From: Apus apus
Lineage: Eukaryota; Chordata; Aves; Apodiformes; Apodidae
Reading direction: 5' to 3'
Assembly (NCBI RefSeq): GCF_020740795.1
Contig: NC_067282.1
Span: 130,939,132 to 131,003,131, forward strand
Length of the DNA: 64,000 bases
The translations under genes were made by a program, and so were the position numbers. Shown here piece after piece: positions 39,301 through 51,300 of the stretch (position 1 is its first letter; every line of letters starts with the position of its first letter). The notes beneath the pieces were generated by a model. It ran no database searches. It was not told the origin of the DNA and saw only the letters and a list, made by a program, of their open reading frames with translations.

Positions 39301-42300
39301 CCTGGAGGAAATGGAAGAAGACCTTGCTTGACTTGCACACACTCCTTATCAGAGTACTCTGCTGCTCTCAAAGGGCTGTTTTAGCAGGACAACTCAGTGT
39401 TCTTGCAACTTACTGGAATGTCACAGTCCAGCCTCAAATGAAGCAGGTATTCTTGGCTTGCATTAACCAAGTATGGATACAAAACCCCCCTCTTTCCCTG
39501 CCTTCTCTGCCACACAAAGCAATTCACTACAACAAAGTTGTCCTACATGGAAGTTCCTACAACCTGACTGATGGAAAATCCCCATCCACAGGTTCTGCTG
39601 ACCCTCCATCTACAAAACATATGAAGGCCACACAGCCTAACCCTTTCATACCAAGTTGGAGGCTGCCTTATTATAAATCTGTATTTGGTTGGTCTACTTT
39701 TTGATTACTTTAGACTTAGTCAAAAACTGCCACATGACTAAATCCCACTTTGCCCATGACTGCCCCTCTTCACACTTGTCTCTCTTAACAGATGCTCTGA
39801 ACTTGGAAACTTCATGCTCCAATAACTCAGCTGTGCACAGCTGGGACCAGCCTTTTAGCCACAGCCCCAACAGCTGCACTTTGGAAAGCTGGAATCTGGG
39901 ACATGCGGCCACTTCAGATGTGACAGCAGCAGGGCGCAAGTAAGATGGTGAATAGCTTCTTTGGGGTGGAGGGTGGAAAAGTCTGTGGGATCCGGCAGGT
40001 TCCAAGGGAAAACTGTATCCCCAGTACATGCTGGCATCAACAGTGGGGCATCTCTTATAGGAAATACTGGACACTCAGTGATCAGCTAATGGTGTTAGGG
40101 GGTGACATGTTGCTTCTATTCACCAAGGTAATATCAAAACTTTTTACTGCAACTGTGGGTACAACCACCAGCCAAATGCAGCCATGGTGCTTCCAGTTCA
40201 TGCTGGAGAACTGAGGCATGATGTAGGCGTTCTTGTGTCTATTTTCAGTATTTAACTTTCATAACTGACACTCTCATTTAGGAGCCAAAATGCTTCGAGG
40301 ACTTTGAGGAGCTGCTTTTCTTTATTTTGCAGAGTTTAGAGCAGGGGCTCCAAGGTCTTTGCTTATCAAGCTGCCTCCTTCGATCTTTAAAACTGAGATT
40401 GAGCTGCCTAAGGTTATGAAACCTAACTAGCTATTGTCAGTGAATATTTTAAAAGATAAGGATGCTCCTAAAGATGCAGAGGCAGGCAGTCTACAGCAAA
40501 AAAACCCTCAGCAGCTCTTAAAGCTTTTGCCACTGGCTTTCTGTAGAATTGTGCAGTGTGGAGGAGGCTGGGAGAAAGACTGATGGTGGTTCTTGCTGCT
40601 TGGGGGAGGAGGGATTGATGTCAGTGATGATTTTGTCTCTTCCAAGAGACCAGCTGTCTGATTATACGGATAGTGGTGACTTGCTATGTGCTTAAGGAAG
40701 ATGGGCAATGTATTTCACTGTCGTTTGGGCAATATGCAAGTAAAATGTGTATTGCCAGGTGGAAAACATGCTCTGCTGGTAACTCCATTGGTGCAGACCC
40801 TTCTGTTTCCATTGCAATGATGGACTCTTCACTTACTGAGGTGAGTGCTCTCTGCCTGAGATGTGGTTGTGAATGGGCTCGAGCGTTTAGTGCCTTATCC
40901 AAATGGAGCAGTTGCAAATTGGCACTGCTTCCCAGCAAATGGAGCTGGCACCAGTCAGCAGGGTGCTGTGACAACTTGTTCTGTGTGGAGCAGTCGTTTC
41001 TATTTGGGCACACTTCTGGAATATTGTAGCTATAAACCCAAATGTCTTGATGTTCGTGTGTCTGGGTCATGCTTTTAGCTGGGGAGTATTTAAAATATGG
41101 TTTCAAGGCTTGAGACAGTGCTGTTTCTGCAGTAATACTCAGTTCTGTCAGGGAAGTCTGATTTTGCTCTTTTTATCCACTTGCAAGGAGCTGCAGGAGG
41201 TTTTATTTGTGAAGTGCCTTTCTCTGCACTTTCTTCTAAGGCTGCCCTGTAACAGCTGAGAAACAACACTTCCCTTCAGCTGGTGTGCTCAGACATGCCC
41301 TCACTGCTGTGCTGAATCCTGCATCCACAGCCTGATCTGATAGTTGGCTTTCTCGTGGCAACTGCAAGACGAGCTGCAGCTCAGCACACCTAGTTGTGCC
41401 CTGTGCCGCAATGCTTACTGGTGAAACAGAAACCTCAGCTCCACCACATGTAGCTTCTAATTAGTTATAATAACTCCAGTGTTGGTGGTGATGATGGAAG
41501 AGTATTAGTCAGTGGTTTCTGTGATCCTGGAAACAACCTTTTCAAGACTGATGACCAGGCAACCTCAAGCCAGCTGGTGCTGCACTGCAAGTGCAGCAGT
41601 GGTCTGGTTGTAGCAGCAAATCAAGGCATAAAATGTACTTTTTCACCCTCACTACAAGTGACAGAGATTGCCTGTGGTTTCAGCACACTGCTCAGTTGGG
41701 GCAAAGCAGGTGAGGAATTCCTAGCTTGTGCTGCTACTACTTCAGCTACCTTAAAGAGGATAATCTCAACAGCTCTTGCTTTATCCAGTCCTTCTGGGAA
41801 GTCACAGCCTTGCAAAGTTGTTTGAAATGCTTCATTGCTCTGGAGATTTCTCTAACCCCAGCTGGGCTCAGAAGTGTCACTTTCCATTTTGCTAATTTTT
41901 TTTTAAAATAGAAATGTACCATGCAACATTCTAGAGGGGGGGAAATGAAAATGGTAAAGCTTGCCCCAGAGGAAAGTCAAACAGGCTGTGTCCAGTATCT
42001 GTGACGCACAGTAAAATTTGAATATCCTTCTTTAGTAGGAAAAGTCTCCCTAGGTTTTTTAATTACACTGTAGTTGCAGGTGTGTTTGAGCAGATCAAGC
42101 CCTTCAGCAAGTAAGTAACTAAAATTATTTCACCAAATTGTCTTTGTAGGAACTTAGGGGATATTTATGAAGGAGCCCTTGTGAGAGCCAGATGAAGCTT
42201 GAGCTTTTCATACTTCTGATTTATAAATATGAAAGTCATATCACAGGCTGAAAACCAGATGATAGGCCTTCCAAATGTTAGTGCTTGTTTGGGAGGGGTT

Positions 42301-45300
42301 GTACAAGACTGTTCCCAGAATCTGGCTGTTGTGATAGAGGATCCTTGGATTACTGTGTTAATTGAATTGATGGAAGAGGGAAAAGTGAATAGGATTGTAC
42401 TGCAGGATCATCTTTGACACAATCCTTTGATTAGGGAAACAAATAATTCCTTAAGGCCCAGTAAGAACAGACTTTGCTAGGATATCTAGATATGTATGTG
42501 GGGAGGCTGTTGACTCTAGTCCCTGTGCCATCCATGGGACCTCCCAATAGTCAGTATGGCTTTTAAAATACTGAATTGAGGATTTTCATCCATTGAAAGC
42601 AGAAAACTCTGACTGTGTGATGACTTGGGGAGGGAGAGGGCATGTAGAATTGTGTATAGATCTAGTCTGTTCCAGGTGATGCAAGTTTGGGTGGTGTGTG
42701 GGCTGTGTGTTTTAAAAGTCCTTTAGATACTTTTTGTTTTCATTCCAACATCTCTTCATTTTTACCTTCTCTTTCCCCAATACTCCTGTAGACCTAATGG
42801 CCTGAACAAGGAAAATGTGATGCTGTACTTCCTTCAGCTTAATAGAGAATTCAAATAAGAATAAAAATAGCTTGGATTTGCATCAGAGGAAACATCCATC
42901 TGGCCAGGGCAAGGCTCTGTGGGTGCAGTTGAGCTTTCAGGGGTGGAAGAGTAGAGAGGAAAGAGAGAGGACACTTTCTGATACTGGGAGCAGTAAGTTG
43001 CTCTTAGAAGTGACCGGTGGCCTTGGTCACCTCCTTTTCAACTTTGCTTGGTTTCCTGGGTCCTCCTAGGATGCTTGGGGAGAATGGAAGATACCAGAAC
43101 AATGATGATCACTCACTGACTTTTTTTTCCAGTTGTTTTACCACCACATAGTTCAGCAATCATCTCAGACACTTGACATGTAGGGAGCTACTCAAAGTGG
43201 ATAGCCTCATACCTTCTGTGCTTGGAGATAGGTTTGGGTTGGGTTTTTTTCTATTCAGCACTCCTCTTCAGCAGAGGGTAGAATTCACCACAAGTCATTA
43301 CTGACTTAACCTCTCAAACCTCTGTCACCCTTTATTTTCACCCATAAAGAGAGACTAACCTATCAATTGAATAAGCAAGCTGGAGTCATCTGGGGTGGAA
43401 CGAGGAAGAGGGTTTTTTCTCATTCAGTATGTCTCTTGCCATAGTAAAAGACTTAAGGGGATGTTGGTTTTGTCTGTGATGTGATAAGACTCTGGTCCAG
43501 ACCCACACTAGCAGCTAAAGGAATGTGAGCAAAACTACATATCAGCCTTCAACTGCTGAGTTCCTCTCTGCTTTTTGCATACAAAGGAGAAGGCCTGAAG
43601 CTTTCTGAACTGTCTAGATAATTGTTATCCATCATGTTGAAAACCTGTGGCATGCAAAAGCATGCTAAAATGTACAACAGAACATGCAAGTTCTGTGTTC
43701 CAAATCATGTTAATAGCAGTGCACTCTTTTGCCTAACAGTGTGATATATCTACAGCCAAGCGAAGCTCTATGCACATCACTAATGGGGCTTGAGATCATT
43801 AAAAATAATCTATCTTGATGCACAATATGAAGATGGAACAGCAGTGGGGTAACATGTATGTTAGTCTTTGGAAAATGTGTGTTAGAGGCAAAACATGAAG
43901 CCAGAAACTAAAACGCCTCTCATAGCATGACATTCCTGAGAAGATTTCTGCAGAAATGTAGTTATCACTCCTAATGATGATAATGTGCTAAGCTGCATGC
44001 TGTGTATGGGTGCCTTTAGACTAGCAGATGAATCTGCATGCACTTACCATCTAGCTCTTCACTGCCGAAAAAATGTATGCACAGATGGGGGAATTATTAA
44101 AACTGACATACCAATTTTCTACTCATGTGGCAACCCTTTCCCTGATGCTAACTCTCCTCTCCTTCCATTCAGATTGACTGTGCAGAGCCAACATTACCAG
44201 CCAGTCTGCTCTCATCCAGGTCAGGGTTTGTGCAAGCTTTTAAAAGCCTTTACCAAGATCATATAGTATAGATGAGTATCTGAAAGAATTTTATTTTGAC
44301 AGTGATTGCTTAACTCCACCCCAAGAAGCTCTTGCATCCTCTTTGGAAAGCACTGCACCAGTAGTAACAGGTAAACCCCTCATCTGGGGCACAGATGTGT
44401 GAACATTTTGCACTGAAAGTCTTGGAAACAGATGCGCTTGAGTCTGCACTATTTGCTGAACAGTAAGAGCCCTGTCTTCTGTTGCCTGAATTTCTAGGCT
44501 GCCTTGTCATGGAAGAAAAATCACCTAAGCACTCACGTGAAGAAGAGGAAGCTGTGCCAACTTCTGCAGCTATGGAAAAAAACAATGATAAGGATCTGGC
44601 TGGTCCCATATCAGGTACCATAACAGCAGGGCGCGCTGGCACACGCTGGCACGAGCAGCTTGCTCCCAGCACATCTTTGAAGGGAGGAAGCTGAGTAAGA
44701 AAAATAACAGGATGAGAGCTGGTGATTTTTTTTTTTTCTGTTGCTGAACATAACATTTGCCTGCCAGTGCTCTCAGTCCTCCCTGAAACGCTGAGTAGGG
44801 ATAAGGCTCTACCTGCTTGCAGGAGGCCGGTAGCAAGAAGTAACCATGAAGTAACTTGGTGAAATCTTGATGCTTGCTCAGCTGGCAAAACATTGTGGGA
44901 GTGCTAAACTCCAGGCAGTTTTGGGAGGAGAGAGAATGTTTCTGTGGTTTGAAAAAATTTAGTGATGCAGCTAGACTAAACAACACTTTTTTTCCTCTTT
45001 CAAAACTGATGCTCAGCACACAAGCAGGTGGGTTGGGTCAAGAGGAGAAATTAGGATGGAGGCCTTTGTTTATGGTTCTGTGTTTTGCAGAAAGACCAAG
45101 AAGCATTCTCACCAGATTCTGTGCTTAAGAACTAAAAGCAAAACTAAACTGGAGCACATCTACATCGTGCATTTTAAGCTATTATATTAAAAAAAAAAAA
45201 CTAATCTGGTTAAACAGCACAGAACACCTGTGCATGCTTGTTTTCTAACCATTTTTAGCCTTTCTCTAAATCTAAGACAGTCACTATTTCTTGTTTGGTT

Positions 45301-48300
45301 TTGTTTCTCTCTTTTAGTACTGTCTTCCTGAAATCTAACTCTGTCCCCTCACCTAAACGTGTTTTCCTTTACTAATTTGCCTCTACTGTTCATTTTCATA
45401 TGTGCTTTGCCTGTTTATCTCTGAATATAAAGCATTTTTAGTACTAAAACAGAGGCACTGATGAATATTCACTTGTGGTTTTGGTTAGTACCACACAAGG
45501 TTTTTCTAAAGGTGCTTGGGAGCCAGGTCAGATATGTAGAGCTGTGCACAAATCAGCAGGGACAAAAGGGAGTGCTAAGCAGAGGTGGTTGTTCATGTTG
45601 AGGAATGAAAGAGAAAGCACTTCAAAATCAAACATAACACCTTAAAGTTTCAAGGTGGTTTGTACTGGTGTGACTCTCGGACTTCCTTCAGTTTCTTAAA
45701 TATTTTCCTTTTTAAGCCTTTTTAAATAGCTGTCTTCTTGGAGGGTGTTTTTTCCTGCTTTAACTTGAAAGCTTGTGTTGCATTTGAACTAACATCATAT
45801 AAATTCCTGAACTTATCAGTCCATCAACACTTATCTGTGAGAGTTCTTTTGTTGGCTTTATCAGCACCCTGCTGGTTCAGTTTTTAGATACAAAGGACAG
45901 TCCATGGGTCAGACTATTTTTTTTTAAGTTCATGGACACCTGATTTACCACAACTGTCTGCATTTGCGTGGTTGTGCTCAAGGTCCTCTGTACGACAGCT
46001 GAGGCAGAATGTATCTCTTGACTTCATTGAGATTTTGTAAAGTGAACGAATTATACTCTCCACATCTCCTGACAGTTTGTGCTTGAGTTTGTTTTGTGGT
46101 TGTTGTTTTTTAACATGTTCCTGTGCTTATAGAACTCCAAATAAAATTCAATTATAAGCTGTCTCTTTAAATAGCAAGCAAGCAAACAAAAAATCCCATG
46201 CAAAATAACTGCAGTTATTTATCCAAGGGAATATTACTGTAACTCTTGCAACTTCAACTAAACCAACTACAACCAGGATTAATATTCTCACTTGTAGACA
46301 TGTAGCACTACTTATTGGGATTTTTTCAAAGGCAAAGATAATTATCATCACACTTCTTCCTTTGGAGTGTTCTTTGCTGCACCCTCCCTTCTTAATGCCT
46401 TCTCCTGGTATTTACTGCAATTTCTTTTAGCCCTGTTGGTTGGTGGCTGGTACAGTGAGTGCTGGATACTTGCTTTGGTTTTGTCATTACATTTGGGTTT
46501 GGGAATGTTTCTCCCCAGGAGAGGATCTGACTGAGAAGGAATTCTGCCCTGTGATGGAAGAACACAAATCTGCACTTCAGAGTGTTTTAAAGCAAGATAT
46601 GGTAAGAGTCCTAGTGACAGTGAAACACAGAACTGGTTTGGCTGAGCAGTGACAAACAGCACTGCTGGAGGGGACCAGCCCCTGTGGTGGTGGTGTGGCT
46701 GTTCCCTTGCTGTAAGTACTCTTTGATGTGCCTGTAGGAGGTGGACCAGGAAAAGAAAAATAATAAAGAGCAGCATGAGATAGCACCAACTGTGGCTCCC
46801 AGTAGGAAAGGTAAGAGGTTTCTGTTGAACATATTCAATTAATTCACTGGAGTGCATGCCTTGTTCACTGTGTCAAGAGCTGGGTGAAGAGGTGCAGAGA
46901 GCTGCCTGTCCCACACAAGTTGTTACGAGAAATTTTTCTTTGAGGAATAGTAGCTGCAGTTAGGGATCAAAATGGATTCGCAGTGGAGAGAAAGAAAATA
47001 TTGTCATGCAAAACCTGCTTCTTTGATTTCTACAGATACTGATCTAACCGGCTCCATCTTCCTCTAGACATGAGGGAAAATTTCTTGGGAGTTACAGAGG
47101 AGTTGGGATATTTGAGAGAACTTTGGCATACCTACTGTTCCAAAAGATTTTTAAAGCACTGTTCTCTGTGCTATCTGGAGCTTGGGGTAAAATTATACCC
47201 GTAAGCAGGATGATGTTTCTGCTGAAGTGTTGAGACATCTCTACTGTTCCAGTCACCTTCTGCCTTTTGAGTTCACTAAGATAGTGATGTAGTAAGTCAC
47301 TTAAACTGAGCCTATGGGCAGGGGACTTAAACCAAAGCATATAATTAACCATTCCTGTACTAATTAAATGTCAATTGAAGTCAACTAAGCAATGAACTTT
47401 TGGAGCTTTGTACAAGTGACAGTGCTGTGCTGTCTTACTGACATTAACCCTAACGTACTTGGAGGTGCACACATTGTTTTATTGGCAGAGCTTCACACTG
47501 GGAGTCTTTAAGAGTGGCTTCTGTTGGAGCTTAAAAGACTTTCACAAGCTGTTTCAGGGAGCCTGTTTTTGCACTTCTGTTTGAGAACTTTTTTTCCTCT
47601 CTTCTCAGGGACTTCACCCATTGCAGGTGGCATTAAAGCAGACAAAGCAAAGCAAAATGAGCCGTAAGTGTGTTAACTTTCAATGAACACCTGCAGGTAT
47701 GAATTTAAAGCTGCAGTTTGTTACATTTTTGCTTCTTATCCTACAGGGACTCTCCTAATGAGAAAGAAGTGGAGGTAAGTCTTGACTGCTTGTATCCTTA
47801 AACATTTCAGACAACTGAAAGACCTTGTCTGTACACTCTGAATACCTTGTCCCATATAAAATAATTATCCTGAATGGCTTAAACTGGATGTTTCTGTAAG
47901 TTTGCTTCTGAAATCTCTCTTCCCAAGTCCAATGGCAATTTTGGAAAGGATGGGATGGCAAAAGGTGGCAGTCTGTAAAACTGAACAAAAGACTTGTCAC
48001 TACTGAAACGTGTTCACAAGCTTGAGGGAGCATAGCTGTGACCTCCTCCCAGGCAGAATGTGCTGATTTTAAGAGACTAGTGTCAAAAGACACAGATGGT
48101 ACCCTGCATGCTGCCAGGATATGACCTATTCTGGCTGCAGATAATTTCCCCCTTCACTACAGATGGGAAGACTGGCTTTGCAGAAGTGGGTTGTGCTTGT
48201 TTTCTCTTCTGTATCTCTCTTATAACTCTGTGGTGCATAGTCCCAAATGTCAGTATCCAAACCTATTTTAAAAGCTTCTGCATCACCTGGGTTATTCTGA

Positions 48301-51300
48301 AATCCTTTTCTCTCCCACTGCAGGCAGAATTTCTGAGGTTGTCTTTAGGTTTTAAATGTGACTTGTTTACCTTGGACAAGAGAGTGAGGCTTGAAGAAAG
48401 GTCCCGAGACTTAGCTGAGGAAAATTTGAAAAAGGAGATCACAAATGCTCTAAAGATGTTAGAGGTTAGTATTGGCCAAGGCCAGTAGGGTGGGTGGGAT
48501 AAATGCTTGTGAAAGTGTCTCCCTTAATACTGCTCTTTTTAGGCTTTCTCTGTGTGTACAATACATCAGTAAGCAAATCTGACCAAAGTTCCAGAGTGAT
48601 GCAACTGAAATATGAGAGACAGCCTTTGAGGGGTTACCTTATTCTGTGTGCACTCGGGTAGTGGGGAATTTTTCTATTGCTCAAACATCTGGCAAGAACC
48701 CATTTCTTCAGCTGATTTTATGCTAGGTAAATAGATGTCTCTGCACACTGGAGGTTTGTATCCAGTTATGCTGATTGAGGATGTTGGATGCTGATCGTTT
48801 GACTGTGTGGGTGTGAACACAAATTCTCTGTCATCAGCTGAGTTCACCATTTTTTGTCTACTAATAGCTCAGACTTTTTTCTTGCCTATATGCCTCTTAG
48901 GCTTTAGCTCCTTTGTGTGAAGAAGATAACCAAGCACAGGAGATCATTAAGAAGTTGCAGAAAAGCTTGCAGTACCTTAGCCAGTATGCAGCCCGAGTTG
49001 CCAGTAGAGCAGAGATGTTGGGAGCTATTAACCAGGTAACTGTTTCCATGTAAACCTGTTTTACACCAAGTCAAAAGCTTCTGGATGTAAAAGGAGTGTG
49101 TTTGCTAGGCTTCTGATGCCAGAATCAGATTTGGGGATTTTGTGTATAGAATGCAGACTGACCAGTACAGCTTAGTCCTGGCTTTCTCTTCTCAGATCAC
49201 TGTTTGTGGTGCTAGAAGGAATCCCAGGCACTGAGGCACCCGCTGCGTTGCACTAGCACTGTGTGAAAACACACAACAGAAATATGGTCCTGACTTAAAA
49301 CAACAACACAACCCAAACAAAAATCCAGAAAAACCACTTTGCATCAAAGGAATGTATACAGTAGAGAGCACAAGGATGCAATGTTGTAACCATAGTCTTG
49401 ATGCTCTACTTGGTAATTCTGTGGCTTATGGAAAACGCAGCTAATAAGTTAAATCTATGGAAATTTACAAAGACCTGCTTGAATGTTAAGTGTAATTTGT
49501 GTATAATGCCAAAGAACAGCATGAAAATATGACTTGGCAATACTAGTAAATGCGTGGTGGCAGCTGAGACTGTAGATCAGAGAAAGATGAGGAGGAGTTG
49601 TGAGGGCTCAGAAAATGAAAAGTAATTCTCTGGTAATCACTGGAGAAATAAGACCTCTGTAACTTGGGCATGAGCTGAGAGTTGGGTTGTAGTGAAACTC
49701 TGAAAGGGTGGACAGAAGTGAGAGGATGTTGCATCACGGTGATGCAAGATGAGAGCAGACGATTGAGTGGGGGGTAAGTCTTGTACTCTGAACATGACGC
49801 AGTTCCTCAAAGAGCTGCTGCTTTGTCTTACTGCTGTTGCACTCTGTCAGGAGAGCCGTGTCAGCAAGGCTGTGGAAGTAATGATTCAACATGTGGAAAA
49901 CCTGAAGCGCATGTATGCGAAAGAGCACGCAGAACTTGAGGAGCTGAAACAGGTCCTGCTGCAGAATGAGAGATCCCCCAGTTCTCTTGGAGATCGAGGT
50001 AAAGCTGCTTTGTCTTTCCTCTTTATAGTGCCTGCCAGATAGACCCTTATCTAATAAAGCTTAACAGATTAGGTGGCTGTAACTTCTTTCCTAAAAATAG
50101 AGGAGAAGATAGCAATTTGCTGACAGTATTGGAAACAATTATCTGAAATGAGGAAAGGCTGAGGGAGCTGGGTCTCTTTAGCTTGGAGGAGACTGAGGGG
50201 TGACCTCATCAATGTTTACAAATATGTTAAGGGTGAGTGTCAGGAGGATGGAGCCAGGCTTTTTTCAGTGACGTCCAGTGATAGGACAAGGGGCAGTGGC
50301 TGCAAACTGGAGCATAGGAGGCTCCACGTGAATATCAGGAAGAACTTCTTTCCTGTGAGAGTGACAGAGCACTGGAACAGGCTGCCCAGAGAGGCTGTGG
50401 AGTCTCCTTCTCTGGAGACATTCAAAACCCACCTGGACACGTTCCTGTGTGATGTGCTCTGGGTGATCCTGCTCTGGCAGGGGGGTTGGACTGGATGATC
50501 TTCAGAGGTCCCTTCCAACCCCTAAGATCCTGTGATTCTGTGAAATTAGATACGTATGTTAACTGCCATGAACCTTGGCAGGGGGAAACATTGCAAGTGT
50601 GTAGTAATATTCTGGCTTTCAGAAAAGTGCGTTGCATGTGGTGGTGACAACCTTGTTCCTTGGGAGCAGTAAATTTGGGTGCTCACTTGCACTGAAACAA
50701 TCTCAGTAGTTATTTCTTGGTAGCTGAGCTTTGGCTGTGCTCGGCAGATGCCTCCTGCCCTGCCCTTTTCCAAATATGAATTGCAGGCTCCTTCCATGCC
50801 ACTGCTCTGGACTTCCCTCTCTAAGCAGATGGTACAGTGGTCAGGTTTTTCAGATGGTGCTGTGCACTTGTGGCTTTGCCAGGAAGGATTAAATTTTTCT
50901 AAAAAGCAGAGCATGTATTTTAAAAACAGGGCAGTCTTGCACACTGGTAAAATCCCCACAGGAGCCTTCTGGATCGTGAGTTATTCCTTCCTGACTGTAA
51001 AAAATTGTCCCTTAACAGGAGACTGCCTCAATAATAGGAGAATACATTCAATGATAGCAACAGAAGCTGGTGCTTGTAGAGGATGCATATGTGTGAATAT
51101 TATGAACTTATCTAATGAAACAAAGCTTTTTTTCTGAAATCTCATTTCTGCTTTTGGAGAGTACTCTGATACACTCTTCACTTAACCAGTTAGTGCGAAA
51201 TTCAGACCTTTGGTTGCAAATACAGCTCACTTCATTCCTGTAAGCCTTTCTGGTTTTTGATCTCTTCACAGATGAATCTATGAGTAAGAAGCTATCGAAT

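Noticed and set aside
39201-39704. Plus-strand open frame of 167 codons in the intron before IRAG2 exon 23
   Set aside because: No family resemblance, no fitting splice phase with neighbouring exons, and composition like intron. Frames of this length occur by chance several times in this window.
40759-40840. Longer version of IRAG2 exon 26 starting at a CAG acceptor at 40757-40758
   Set aside because: It fits exon 23 in phase, but only if exons 24 and 25 are skipped. The 24-25-26 chain uses better exons and is in phase throughout. It remains possible as a minor isoform.
44310-44888. Minus-strand open frame of 192 codons
   Set aside because: It runs antisense over IRAG2 exons 28 and 29, has no recognisable domain, and is explained as a shadow of coding sequence.
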